Source: XN24 sp964462675 (lineage in GTDB: Bacteria; Pseudomonadota; Gammaproteobacteria; Steroidobacterales; XN24). From it: DNA of 64,000 bases. Below, piece after piece: positions 49,059 through 59,800 of this stretch (within the stretch, counting starts at the first letter, position 1; every line of letters begins with the position of its first letter). The stretch spans positions 1 through 64,000 of the forward strand of contig CAYWYS010000012.1 in the NCBI GenBank assembly GCA_964462675.1. Reading direction: 5' to 3'. Made by a program: the position numbers and the translations under genes. Under the pieces are notes generated by a model that was not told where the DNA came from, ran no database searches, and saw only the letters and a list, made by a program, of their open reading frames with translations.

Positions 49059-50918
49059 TTGATCTGGCGCGGCCTGCGGGGCTTCTTCCGGGGCGCCTGG
49101 CGGGCCCTGGACGGGCTGCGCCGCGCCGTCCACCTGGTGCTGATGCTGCTGGTGCTGCTGGTGCTGGTGGTGCTGGTGGTGGTGCTGGCGGCGCAACCGT
49201 ACAAGCTGCCGGAGGCCTTCGTGCTGGTCGTCAGCCCGGAAGGCACGCTGGTCGAGCAATACTCGGGCGATGCGGTCAGCCGCGCGCTCGCGGCGGCCCA
49301 GGGCCTGCCGCGCATGGAGACCCTGGTTGGCGAGCTCGTCGAGGCGATCGACGCCGCGGCGGACGACAAGCGGGTAACGGCGATCCACCTGGAACTCGAC
49401 CTGCTTGCAGGCGGCAGCATCGACAAGCTGGCCAGCATCGCCGCCGCGCTGCAGCGCTTCAAGGACAGCGGCCGGCCCGTGTTCGCCTCCGCCGCGGGCC
49501 TGGCGCTGCCGCAGTACTACCTCGCCGCCCACGCCGACGAGATCTACATGAACCCGGTTGGCGGCCTGCTGCTGCAGGGCTTCGGCTTTTACCGCAATTT
49601 CTACAAGGCCGCGCTCGAGAAGCTGTCGCTCGACTGGTACGTGTTCCGCGCCGGCGAGGCGAAGAGCTTCGGTGACCCGTACACGCGCAACGACATGTCC
49701 GCCGAGGAACGGGAGAACCTGCTGCCGATCGCGGAGGGCCTGTGGGCGGCGTGGCGCGGCGATGTGGCCCAGGCCCGCGGCCTAGAGCCGGCGTTGCTGG
49801 ACGACTACGTGGACAACTTCCTGCCGCGCCTGCGCGATGCCGGTGGCGACATGGGCCAGGCCGCCCTGGACGCCGGGCTGGTCGACGAGCTGTTGTCGGC
49901 CGGCGAGATCGAAGCGCGCCTGGCCGCGACCGGCGGCCGCGACCGGGACGGCGCCTACGTCGGCGTCTACGCTGAGGATTACCTGGCCGCAGTGCAGGCA
50001 CAGCCCGACGTGCGCTCGCCGCGGGCGGCCAACCGTCCCGCCGTCGGGCTGATCGTCGCACGCGGCGACATCCTTCCCGGGGAGCAGCCGCCCGGCTCGA
50101 TCGGCGATGACACCTTGCGGGCGCTGTTGCGGGAAGTTCGCGAGGACGACGCGATCAGGGCGCTGGTGCTGCGCGTGGACAGCGGCGGCGGCAGCCAGCT
50201 GGCCGCCGAGGCCATCTTGCGCGATCTCGAGCTGGTGCGCGCTGCGGGCAAGCCGGTGGTCGTGTCGATGGGCGGCGTGGCGGCCTCGGGCGGTTACATG
50301 GTGGCGCTGCCCGCTGACGAAGTCTGGGCGCACCCGACCACGATCACCGGTTCGATCGGCGTCGTGCTGATGATCCCGAATTTTGGCCGGCTGCTGGAGC
50401 GCGTCGGCGTGACCGTCGACGGCGTCGGCACGCATCGCGCCAGCGGCGCGTTCAGGCTCGACCGCGAATTCGACGAGCATGCCAAGGAGATCCTCGGGGT
50501 CCTCGTCGAAGGCGCCTATGACCGATTCCTGGGCCAGGTCGCCGACGGCCGCGATATGCCGCTGGAAGAGGTCCGCAGCCTGGCCGAAGGGCGCGTCTGG
50601 CTGGGCGAAGTGGCGCTCGAGTCCGGCCTCGTGGACCGGCTCGGGACGCTCGACGATGCGCTGGCGGCGGCCGCGCAACGTGCGGGGCTCGACGAAGACT
50701 TCGACGTGGTATCGCTCGAGCCTGCGCTGAGCCTGAGCGAGCGGCTGGTGGTGAGCCTGCTGTCCGGTGCGACGCGCCTCGGCTTCACGGCGTGGCCGCG
50801 CTCGCTGCTCGATCGCCTGCCGGTCGAGCTGCGCACGCTGTTCACCGAGCTCGAGCGGCTCGACGGCTTCGCCGACCCGCGCGGCGTGTATTACCACTGC
50901 TTCTGCGAGAGCTGGTAA
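49059..50918 (+). CDS. sppA: Signal peptide peptidase SppA, 67-kDa type
   Basis: SppA degrades leftover signal peptides in the inner membrane. The 619-residue protein has one N-terminal membrane helix coded by a CTG/GTG-rich simple repeat (LVLMLLVLLVLVVLVVVLAA). Two S49 domains follow. The general-base Lys is in VFRAGEAKSFGDPYTRNDMS (near 208) and the nucleophile Ser in MGGVAASGGYMVAL (near 410), the E. coli-type Ser-Lys dyad split across domains. The start is TTG 49059 (MIWRGLRGFF), with AGGAAAAGG upstream in the end of rplS; no ATG lies before the helix. Confidence 0.92.
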   Translation: MIWRGLRGFFRGAWRALDGLRRAVHLVLMLLVLLVLVVLVVVLAAQPYKLPEAFVLVVSPEGTLVEQYSGDAVSRALAAAQGLPRMETLVGELVEAIDAAADDKRVTAIHLELDLLAGGSIDKLASIAAALQRFKDSGRPVFASAAGLALPQYYLAAHADEIYMNPVGGLLLQGFGFYRNFYKAALEKLSLDWYVFRAGEAKSFGDPYTRNDMSAEERENLLPIAEGLWAAWRGDVAQARGLEPALLDDYVDNFLPRLRDAGGDMGQAALDAGLVDELLSAGEIEARLAATGGRDRDGAYVGVYAEDYLAAVQAQPDVRSPRAANRPAVGLIVARGDILPGEQPPGSIGDDTLRALLREVREDDAIRALVLRVDSGGGSQLAAEAILRDLELVRAAGKPVVVSMGGVAASGGYMVALPADEVWAHPTTITGSIGVVLMIPNFGRLLERVGVTVDGVGTHRASGAFRLDREFDEHAKEILGVLVEGAYDRFLGQVADGRDMPLEEVRSLAEGRVWLGEVALESGLVDRLGTLDDALAAAAQRAGLDEDFDVVSLEPALSLSERLVVSLLSGATRLGFTAWPRSLLDRLPVELRTLFTELERLDGFADPRGVYYHCFCESW

Positions 50919-50938
50919 CAGCCAACAGGAGCGGTCCG

Positions 50939-51847
50939 ATGGCGGGAGCCAGTCTGCTAGCACTGCTCGACGATATCGCGACGGTGCTGGATGACGTCGC
51001 GATCCTGACCAAGGTCGCCGCGCGGAAGACGGCCGGCGTGCTGGGGGACGACCTGGCCCTGAACGCCCAGCAAGTCGCCGGCATTCGCGCCGAGCGCGAA
51101 CTGCCCGTGGTCTGGGCCGTGGCCAAGGGCTCAGCGTTCAACAAGCTGATCCTCGTGCCGGCCGCGCTCGCGATCAGCGCGGCCATGCCGTGGGCGGTGC
51201 TGCCGCTGCTGATGGCCGGCGGCCTGTTTCTTTGCTTCGAGGGCTTCGAGAAGCTGGCGCACCGCTTCCTGCACGGCAAGGCAGCCAGGCAGGCCCGCGA
51301 GTCCGAACTGCTCGAAGCGCTGGCTGATCCCGCCGTGGACCTGGTCGCGCTGGAGAAGAGCAGGATCAAGGGCGCCGTGCGCACCGATTTCGTGCTGTCC
51401 GCGGAGATCATCGTGATCTCGCTGGGGATCGTCGCCGGCGCGCCGTTCGTCACCCAGCTGGCGGTAATGGTGAGCATCGCCGCGCTGATGACCGTCGGGG
51501 TGTACGGACTGGTCGCGCTGATCGTCAAGCTGGACGACTTCGGCCTGTATCTGACCCGGCGTCCCGGCGAAGGGCCGGCCCAGGCGCTGGGGCGGGCGAT
51601 CCTGCGCGCGGCGCCCTACCTGATGAAAACCCTGACCGTCGTAGGCACCGCGGCGATGTTCCTGGTGGGCGGCGGGATCCTGGCGCACGGCATACCGGGA
51701 CTGGAGCCGTGGTTTCACCAGCTCACCGACGGCCTCGGCGCGGCGCCCGAGTTGCTGCTGCCCATGCTGATGAATGCCGCGATCGGCGTCGTCGCCGGCG
51801 CCGGCGCCGTGGCCCTGGTCAGCCTCGCCAGGCGCCGCCGCGTCTAG
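50939..51847 (+). CDS. DUF808 (YedI-like) membrane protein
   Basis: A 302-residue integral membrane protein that matches DUF808: MAGASLLALLDDIATVLDDVA, KVAARKTAGVLGDDLALNA, FEKLAHRFLH, KIKGAVRTDFVLSAEIIVI-type segment, VKLDDFGLYL, and several C-terminal helices. Function unknown in E. coli YedI. ATG 50939 gives the family start. It lies 20 bases after sppA and shares CTAG with the stop of the convergent tdh. Confidence 0.86.
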   Translation: MAGASLLALLDDIATVLDDVAILTKVAARKTAGVLGDDLALNAQQVAGIRAERELPVVWAVAKGSAFNKLILVPAALAISAAMPWAVLPLLMAGGLFLCFEGFEKLAHRFLHGKAARQARESELLEALADPAVDLVALEKSRIKGAVRTDFVLSAEIIVISLGIVAGAPFVTQLAVMVSIAALMTVGVYGLVALIVKLDDFGLYLTRRPGEGPAQALGRAILRAAPYLMKTLTVVGTAAMFLVGGGILAHGIPGLEPWFHQLTDGLGAAPELLLPMLMNAAIGVVAGAGAVALVSLARRRRV

Positions 51848-52884
51848 CGCGCTTCCTGCGCCTGCCAGTCCAGGATGACCTTGCCGGACTGTCCCGAGCC
51901 CATCGTGCGGAAGCCCTCGAGGTACTCCGCGGCGCTGAAGCGATGCGTGATGACCGGGCTGATGTCGAGCCCGCTCTGCAGCATGCTCGCCATCTTGTAC
52001 CAGGTCTCGAACATCTCGCGGCCGTAAATGCCCTTGATCGTCAAGCCCTTGAAGATGACCTGGTTCCAGTCGATGGCCGTTTCCGCCGGCGGGATGCCGA
52101 GCAGCGCGACGCCGCCGCCGTGGTGCATCGTGCGCAGCATGTCGCGGAAGGCGTGCGCATTGCCGGACATCTCGAGCCCGACGTCGAAGCCCTCCTGCAT
52201 CTCGAGCTCCTGCATGACGTCGTCGAGCTTCCGGCGCGCGACATTGACGGCGCGCGTCGCGCCCATCTTGCGCGCCAGCTCGAGCCGGTAGTCGTTGACG
52301 TCGGTGATCACGACATGGCGCGCGCCTACGTGGCGCGCGATCGCCGTGGCCATGATGCCGATCGGGCCTGCGCCCGTGATCAGCACGTCTTCGCCGACGA
52401 GATCGAAGGACAGCGCGGTGTGCACGGCGTTGCCGAGCGGATCCAGAATCGAGGCGATCTCGTCGCTGATCGCGTCGGGCAGCTTGAAGACATTGCTGGC
52501 CGGGATGCAGAGGTACTCGGCGAAGCAGCCTTGCCGGTTGACGCCGACGCCCACGGTGTTGCGGCACAGGTGACGGCGTCCGGCACGGCAATTGCGGCAG
52601 TGGCCGCAGGTCAGGTGGCCCTCGCCGGACACGCGGTCGCCCGGCGCAATGCCCTGTACCTCGCTGCCGATTGCTTCCACCTGGCCGACGAATTCGTGGC
52701 CGACAGCCATCGGGACCGGGATCGTCCTTGCGGCCCACTCGTCCCAGTTGTAGATGTGCATGTCCGTGCCGCAGATCGCCGTCTTGCGGATGCGGATCAG
52801 GACGTCGTTCGGCCCGGGCTCGGGGCGGCGGATATCCTGCATCCAGATTCCCGGTTCGGCCTTGGCCTTGACGAGCGCGCGCAT
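51844..52884 (-). CDS. tdh: L-threonine 3-dehydrogenase
   Basis: Tdh oxidises threonine to 2-amino-3-ketobutyrate with NAD. The 346-residue zinc alcohol-dehydrogenase family protein has the catalytic zinc site (ICGTDMHIYNWDEWA, VGHEFVGQV), the structural zinc Cys cluster CGHCRNCRAGRRHLC, and the Rossmann motif VLITGAGPIGIMATA. It lies downstream of kbl on the minus strand with 57 bases between, forming the standard kbl-tdh threonine-to-glycine pathway. Confidence 0.95.
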   Translation of the reverse strand: MRALVKAKAEPGIWMQDIRRPEPGPNDVLIRIRKTAICGTDMHIYNWDEWAARTIPVPMAVGHEFVGQVEAIGSEVQGIAPGDRVSGEGHLTCGHCRNCRAGRRHLCRNTVGVGVNRQGCFAEYLCIPASNVFKLPDAISDEIASILDPLGNAVHTALSFDLVGEDVLITGAGPIGIMATAIARHVGARHVVITDVNDYRLELARKMGATRAVNVARRKLDDVMQELEMQEGFDVGLEMSGNAHAFRDMLRTMHHGGGVALLGIPPAETAIDWNQVIFKGLTIKGIYGREMFETWYKMASMLQSGLDISPVITHRFSAAEYLEGFRTMGSGQSGKVILDWQAQEAR

Positions 52885-52941
52885 GGTTGGACTCCGATAC
52901 TTGCGGTGGGCTTGATGTGCTGAAGATTCGCAGCCGACCCG

Positions 52942-54132
52942 TCAGCGGATGACCTTGAGTTCGCGGCCGACCTTCTCGAAAGCGGCGATGGCCCGCTCGA
53001 GGTGCTGCGTCGTGTGGCCGGCCGACATCTGGGTGCGGATCCGCGCCTGGCCGTGCGGCACGACGGGAAAGGAAAAGCCGATTACGTAGACGCCCTCGTC
53101 GAGCAGCCGGTCGGCCATCGTCGAGGCGAGCCTTGCGTCGCCGAGCATCACCGGGATGATCGGGTGTGCGCCGGGCTTCAGCTCGAAGCCGAGCGCGGTC
53201 ATGCGCTCGCGGAAGAAGTGCGTGTTGTCCCACAGCCGCCGGCGCAGCTCCGCCCCGGACTCCAGCAGGTCCAGCACCCGGATGGAGGTCGCGGCGATCA
53301 CCGGCGCCACGGTGTTCGAGAACAGGTACGGCCGGGAGCGCTGGCGCAGCCATTCGACGATCGGCCCGCGTGCCGCGATGAAGCCGCCCGAAGCCCCGCC
53401 GAGCGCCTTGCCGAGCGTGCCGGTAATGATGTCGACCCGTCCGAGCACGCCGTGCCGCTCGTGCGTGCCACGGCCGGTCGCGCCGAGGAAACCGGTGGCA
53501 TGGCAGTCGTCGATCATGACCAGCGCGTCATGCCGGTCCGCCAGCTCGCAGATCTTCGCCAGCTCCGCAATCGTGCCGTCCATCGAGAACACGCCGTCGG
53601 TCGCGATCAGGCGCACGCGCGCGTCGGCGGCCGCCTCCAGCTGCGCCTCCAGGTCGACCATGTCGTTGTTGCGGTAGCGGTAGCGCTGCGCCTTGCACAG
53701 GCGAATGCCGTCGATGATCGACGCGTGGTTCAGCTGGTCGCTGATGATCGCGTCTTCCTCGCCGAGCAGCGTCTCGAACAGCCCGCCGTTGGCATCGAAG
53801 CAGGACGGATAAAGGATCGTGTCCTCCATGCCGAGAAATGCGCTGATGCGACGCTCGAGCTCCTTGTGCGGCGCCTGCGTGCCGCAGATGAAACGCACCG
53901 AGGCCATGCCGTAGCCGTAGCGGTCGAGCGCCTCGTGCGCGGCTGCGATCAGCTCGGGATGGTTGGCGAGACCGAGATAGTTGTTGGCACAGAGATTGAT
54001 GACCTCGCGTCCGTCCTGCAGGTTGATCGCCGCCTGTTGCGGTGATTCGATGACGCGCTCGGACTTGTACAGCCCCTGCTCCCGGAGGGCGCTCAGTTCG
54101 GTCGAGAGTCGTTCGAGGAGGGCCTGTTTCAT
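52942..54132 (-). CDS. kbl: 2-amino-3-ketobutyrate CoA ligase
   Basis: Kbl splits 2-amino-3-ketobutyrate with CoA to glycine and acetyl-CoA using pyridoxal phosphate. The 396-residue aminotransferase-fold enzyme shows CANNYLGLANHPELI, GMASVRFICGTQAPHKELE, FDANGGLFETLLG, DDCHATGFLGATGRGT, and the cofactor Lys in IITGTLGKALGGASGGF. ATG 54132 fits the family start (MKQALLERL). A probable extended -10 promoter lies 29 bases upstream. Confidence 0.95.
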   Translation of the reverse strand: MKQALLERLSTELSALREQGLYKSERVIESPQQAAINLQDGREVINLCANNYLGLANHPELIAAAHEALDRYGYGMASVRFICGTQAPHKELERRISAFLGMEDTILYPSCFDANGGLFETLLGEEDAIISDQLNHASIIDGIRLCKAQRYRYRNNDMVDLEAQLEAAADARVRLIATDGVFSMDGTIAELAKICELADRHDALVMIDDCHATGFLGATGRGTHERHGVLGRVDIITGTLGKALGGASGGFIAARGPIVEWLRQRSRPYLFSNTVAPVIAATSIRVLDLLESGAELRRRLWDNTHFFRERMTALGFELKPGAHPIIPVMLGDARLASTMADRLLDEGVYVIGFSFPVVPHGQARIRTQMSAGHTTQHLERAIAAFEKVGRELKVIR

Positions 54133-54160
54133 CGCGGGGTCCAGCAGCAGTGGAGGGCGG

Positions 54161-54169
54161 ATTATAGCA
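54161..54169 (-). promoter_or_regulatory. Extended -10 promoter of kbl-tdh
   Basis: On the minus strand TGCTATAAT combines a TGn extension with a perfect -10 (54161-54166). The predicted start near 54154 leaves a leader of about 22 bases. Confidence 0.55.
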
Positions 54170-54202
54170 ATGCCGCGGCGCTGCAAGCCGCGCGTGCTGC
54201 GC

Positions 54203-54208
54203 TAAACT
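54203..54208 (+). promoter_or_regulatory. -10-like hexamer (TAAACT) next to the hslR start
   Basis: TAAACT ends six bases before ATG 54215, so a transcript from it would be leaderless. The -35 is not recognisable. Confidence 0.3.
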
Positions 54209-54214
54209 GTGCGC

Positions 54215-54604
<390 letters not shown>

Positions 54605-54688
54605 GATGATGGCCTGCCCGGGCCGCCGATTGTGCAACGGCGGTGCCGGCGGCTTGCCACATTTGCTGCGCTGCATCCGGAGTTTCCC

Positions 54689-56794
54689 ATGAGATTGGCG
54701 ATTGCTGCATTGCTTCTCGGGCTGGCGCTCGCGCCGGCCGGCTTTCCGGCGGCGGCCGCGGCTGCTGAAGGCGCCGCTGCCGGCGTCCCGCCCGCCGGGC
54801 TGCACGACGCCCTGCCGGGATTTGAGACCGAGTTGGTGGCGCTGCACGGCGAGGCCCAGCGGCCGCGCATCCGCCGCGGCCTGCGCCAGGCGGCCGAGCT
54901 GTGGCGCGCCGAGGACGGCGATGCAGCGGCGTTCGGAGAGCTGGCGCGTACGCATTTCGCCGGCGACCAGGCGACACTGGACGCGATGTTCGAGCGCTAC
55001 GAGTACCTGCTGGAGAAGCTCGGCGGCCACCTGAACAAGCTGGTGCTGGAATTCCGCCGCCACTCGGATCTCGACGAAGGGCCGATCCTGCCCTTCGACC
55101 TGTTGTTCGCCGGCTTCGACCCCGGCGCGCACATCAACGAGGACATGTTCCGCAACCGCCTCGCGTTCGTCGCGCTGCTGAATTTTCCGTTGACCACGCT
55201 CGAGCAGCGGCTCGCCGAGGGCGAGCAGTGGAGCCGCCGGCAGTGGGCCGAGGCGCGCCTGGCGCAGCGCTTCGGACGGCGCGTCCCCGCGGACGTCAAC
55301 CAGGCGATCGCGCGCGCCGGCGCGCGCGCCGACCAGTACATCGCCGAGTACAACATCTGGATGCACCAGCTCGTGACCGAGGACGGCGAGCGGCTGTTTC
55401 CGCCGGGCATGCGTCTGCTGTCGCACTGGAACCTGCGCGACGAGATCAAGGCGAGCTTCGGGCTCGAGGATCAGCAACTGGCGCTTGCGCGGCAACGCAT
55501 GATCCAGCGGGTCATGGAACATATCGTCGAGCAGACCATCCCCGCCGCCGTGATCGACAACCCCGCGGTCGACTGGCGGCCGTTCTCGAATACGGTCTCG
55601 GCCAGCGCGGCCGAAGGCGCCGGCGTCGTCGTCCCGGCGACGGCGCCACCGGACAATGCACCCGAGCCGGACGAGCGCTATCGCGTGCTGTTCGACACCT
55701 TCCGGGCGGCGCTGCTCGCCGATCCGTACTCGCCGACCGCACCGACCCTGATTGCGCGCCGCTTCGATGAGGACCGCGAGATTCCGGAAGAGCGCGTCGA
55801 GGCGATGCTCCGCGAGGTGCTGTCCTCGCCACTCGCGCCGCGCGTCGCGCAGCTGATCGAGGCGCGCCTTGGCCGGCCGCTCGAGCCTTTCGACCTGTGG
55901 TATGGCGGCTTCCGCCCGCGCAGCCAGTACACGGAGGCCGAACTCGATGCGATCGTTGCGGAGCGCTACCCGAGCGCGGCGGCGTTCGAGGCTGACCTGC
56001 CGAAGCTGCTGGTGAAACTCGGCTACAGCAGCGAGCGGGCGGATTACCTTGCAGCGAATGTCGTCGTCGAGGCGGCGCGCGGTTCCGGGCATGCCTGGGG
56101 CGCAGGCATGCGTTCCGAGAAGACGCACCTGCGCACCCGCGTCGAGCCGTCGGGGATGAACTACAAGGGCTACAGCATCGCCATCCACGAGCTCGGCCAC
56201 AATGTCGAGCAGACTTTCTCGCTGAATGACGTCGACCACACCTTGCTGCAGGGCGTGCCCAATACGGCGTTCACGGAGGCGATCGCGTTCGTATTCCAGG
56301 CCCGCGATCTCGAGCTGCTCGGGCTCGCGCAGCCGGACCCGGCCAACGATGCGCTCAGGGTCTTGAACGACTTCTGGCAGGCCTTCGAGATGGCCGGCGT
56401 CTCGCTGGTCGACATGGGCGTGTGGCACTGGATGTATGCCAACCCGGAGGCTACCCCGGGGGAACTCAAGGCCGCGACGCTCAGGATCGCCCGCGACATC
56501 TGGAACCGCTATTACGCGCCGGTGTTCGGCGTCGAGGACGTGGTGCTGCTGGGCATCTACTCGCACATGATTCACTCCTTCCTGTACCTGCCCGACTACC
56601 CGATCGGCCGGCTGATCGCCCACCAGATCGAGGAACAGGTGCGCAAGACCGGCGATGTCGCCGCGGAAGTCGAGCGGATGTCGAGAATCGGCGGCATCAG
56701 CCCGGACCTGTGGATGATCGAGGCGACCGGCGCCCCGGTCGGCGCCGCAGCGATGCTTGCGGCTACCGAGCGCGCGCTGGGCGAGCTCGACTGA
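54689..56794 (+). CDS. Exported zinc metallopeptidase (HExxH)
   Basis: A 701-residue protein with a signal peptide (MRLAIAALLLGLALAPAGFP) and therefore probably periplasmic. The zinc site is IHELGHNVEQ near 497-506, with a likely third ligand Glu in NTAFTEAIAF about 34 residues later, as in gluzincins. The long N-terminal region is helical (ERYEYLLEKLGGHLNKLVLEF is split here) with no named domain. I cannot assign an MEROPS family; the fold order is M3-like. It lies 20 bases before putA and after kbl-tdh, so it may feed peptides into the amino-acid catabolism encoded here. Confidence 0.8.
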   Translation: MRLAIAALLLGLALAPAGFPAAAAAAEGAAAGVPPAGLHDALPGFETELVALHGEAQRPRIRRGLRQAAELWRAEDGDAAAFGELARTHFAGDQATLDAMFERYEYLLEKLGGHLNKLVLEFRRHSDLDEGPILPFDLLFAGFDPGAHINEDMFRNRLAFVALLNFPLTTLEQRLAEGEQWSRRQWAEARLAQRFGRRVPADVNQAIARAGARADQYIAEYNIWMHQLVTEDGERLFPPGMRLLSHWNLRDEIKASFGLEDQQLALARQRMIQRVMEHIVEQTIPAAVIDNPAVDWRPFSNTVSASAAEGAGVVVPATAPPDNAPEPDERYRVLFDTFRAALLADPYSPTAPTLIARRFDEDREIPEERVEAMLREVLSSPLAPRVAQLIEARLGRPLEPFDLWYGGFRPRSQYTEAELDAIVAERYPSAAAFEADLPKLLVKLGYSSERADYLAANVVVEAARGSGHAWGAGMRSEKTHLRTRVEPSGMNYKGYSIAIHELGHNVEQTFSLNDVDHTLLQGVPNTAFTEAIAFVFQARDLELLGLAQPDPANDALRVLNDFWQAFEMAGVSLVDMGVWHWMYANPEATPGELKAATLRIARDIWNRYYAPVFGVEDVVLLGIYSHMIHSFLYLPDYPIGRLIAHQIEEQVRKTGDVAAEVERMSRIGGISPDLWMIEATGAPVGAAAMLAATERALGELD

Positions 56795-56814
56795 GGCACT
56801 GAGGAGAACGCCAC

Positions 56815-59800
56815 TTGGACGCCATGAAAAGCGCGCCGGACGACCGGATTGCCGCCACCACCGAGTTCATTTTCGCATCCGGCCAGGCGCCGCTGTCGGC
56901 GGGCGCCGCACAGCTGAATGCGCGCTACCTCGCCGACGAGGCGCCGCTGGTGCGCGAGCTCGCGGGCATCGCGCGGCTCGATGCCGCGGCTGCGGCGCGC
57001 GTTCGCGAGACTGCCGTGCGGCTGGTCGAATCGGTGCGCAGGAACCGGACGCAGGTCAGCGGACTCGATGCGTTTCTGCAGCAGTACGACCTCTCCAGCC
57101 AGGAGGGCGTCGTCTTGATGTGCCTGGCCGAGGCACTGCTGCGCGTGCCGGACAAGGAGACCGCTGACCGGCTGATCGCCGACAAGCTGTCCTCGGCGGA
57201 CTGGCGCAGCCATCTCGGCACCAGTGACTCGATGTTCGTCAATGCATCGACCTGGGGCCTGATGCTGACCGGCCGGATCATCCGGCCCGCGTCCCAGGAC
57301 ATCGAGCAACCGACCAGGTTCATGCAGCGGCTGATGACGCGTCTCGGCGAGCCGGTCGTGCGCGGCGCGATGCGCCAGGCGATGCGCATCATGGGCCACC
57401 AGTTCGTCATGGGCCGGACCATTGGCGATGCACTCAAGCGCGCCGCGTCGGGCGAGGGCGCAGCCTATCGTTTCTCCTTCGACATGCTCGGCGAGGCAGC
57501 GCTGACGGCGGCGGACAGCCGGCGCTATCTCGAGGCTTACCACGAGGGCATCCGCGCGATCGCCGCGGCCGAGCGCCGGCCGGCGTCGATCTTCGCCGCG
57601 GACAGCATCTCGGTGAAGTTGTCGGCGCTGTTCCCGCGCTACGAGTTCGCGCAGCGCGAGCGCGTGCTGGCCGAGCTGACGCCCAGGGTCCTCGAGCTTG
57701 CCGTCGCGGCGCGCAAGGCCGGCGTGGGCCTGACCGTGGATGCGGAGGAGGCCGATCGGCTGCAGATTTCGCTGGAGCTGTTCGAGCGCGTTTATCGGGA
57801 CGAGGCGCTGGCCGGCTGGGACGGCTTCGGCCTCGCGGTGCAGTCTTACCTGCGGCGCGGCCTCGACGTGTGCCGCTGGATCATCGCGCTGGCCGGCGAG
57901 ACCGGCCGTTGCATCCCGCTGCGGCTGGTCAAGGGCGCTTACTGGGACGCGGAAATCAAGCGCGCGCAGGAGAACGGCCTGGACAGTTACCCGGTGTTCA
58001 CGCGCAAGGTCAACAGCGATGTGTCGTTCCTCGCATGTGCGCGCGAGTTGCTCGGTGCGCACGGGCGCGTCTATCCGCAATTCGCGACGCACAACGCCCA
58101 CAGCGTGGCGAGCATCATCCATTTCGCCGGCGACAATCGACAGTTCGAGTTCCAGCGCCTGCACGGCATGGGCGAGGAGCTTTATGCCGAGGTGATCGGC
58201 GCCCAGCAATTCGACCTGCCGTGCCGCGTCTATGCGCCGGTCGGGAACCACGAGGACCTGTTGCCTTACCTGGTTCGCAGGCTGCTGGAGAACGGCTCGA
58301 ACACATCGTTCGTCAATCGCATCGTCGACGAGGAGGCGCCGATCGAGGAGATCGTTGCGGATCCGGTCGCGGTCGTCGATGGGCTCGAGATCGTGGCCCA
58401 TCCGCGCATCCCGCCACCGGGCGCGCTGTTCGGCGTCGAGCGCGGCAACTCGCGCGGCATCAACCTGGCCGATCCGCGGGAGCTCGGGCTGCTTGCCGCG
58501 GGGATGCGCGCAGCGCTCGAAACGCCACCGCGCGCGGCGCCAGTCGTCGGCGGGCGCGTGGAGCGGGGCAAGGTACATGCATCGCGCGATCCCGCCGATG
58601 CGCGCCGTATTGTCGGCGAGGCCGAATGGACTTCGCCGGAACTGGCCGGCCAGGCACTGGAACTCGCGGCTGTTGCGCAGCCGCGCTGGGATGCGCGTGG
58701 CGCCGCGGCGCGGGCCGCGCTGCTGGAGCGCACCGCCGAGCTGTTCGAGCAGCACACGGCGGAGCTGCTGGCGCTGTGCATCCGCGAGGCCGGCAAGACC
58801 CTGCCGGACTCGGTCGCCGAGTTGCGCGAGGCGGTGGATTTCCTGCGTTACTACGCTGCCGAGGCACGCCGGGGATTTGCCCAGCCGTTGCGTATGCCCG
58901 GCCCGACCGGCGAAACCAACGACCTGTCGGCTCACGGTCGCGGCGTGTTCCTGTGCATCAGCCCGTGGAACTTCCCGCTGGCGATCTTCACGGGACAAGT
59001 CGCCGCGGCACTGGTGACGGGCAACACCGTGCTCGCAAAGCCGGCGGAGCAGACGCCGCTGGTCGCAGCCGCCGCCGTGCGGCTGTTCCACGCCGCCGGC
59101 GTGCCGGGCGACGCGCTGCACCTGTTGCCGGGCAGCGGGCCCGAGCTCGGCGCGGCGCTGCTGCCGGATCCGCGCCTCGCCGGGGTCGCATTCACGGGCT
59201 CAACCGAGGTGGCCCGCCTGATCAATCGCAGCCTCGCCGAGCGCGACGGCGCGATCGCCACCCTGATCGCCGAGACCGGCGGCCAGAACGCGATGCTGGT
59301 GGACAGCTCGGCACTGCCGGAGCAGGTCGTGCTGGATACCGTGAAGTCCGCGTTCAACAGCGCCGGACAGCGTTGTTCCGCGTTGCGCGTGCTGTTCCTG
59401 CAAGAGGAGGTCGCCGATCGGACGCTGCGCCTGTTGACCGGCTTCATGAACGAGCTGGTCATCGGCGATTCGGCGCTGCTGGCCACCGACGTGGGACCGG
59501 TCATCGACCGCGAGGCGCTCGAGATCCTCGAGGAACACGCGGCGCGCATGGAGCGTGAAGGCCGCATCATTGCGCGCTGCCGCCTCCCGGATGCTGCCGC
59601 GCATGGCCATTTTTTCGCGCCCCTTGCCGTCGAGATCGGCGGCATCGGCCAGCTCGAGCGGGAAGTGTTCGGCCCGGTGTTGCACGTGGTCCGCTACGCA
59701 GCCAGGGAGCTCGATCAGGTCATCGCCGATATCAATGCGACCGGCTATGCGCTGACGCTCGGCGTCCATAGCCGCATCGACGCGCGCGCCAGGGAAATCT

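Noticed and set aside
49136..49188. CTG/GTG simple repeat as a possible slippage locus in sppA
   Set aside because: It simply encodes the membrane helix with favoured Leu and Val codons; unit changes would stay in frame.
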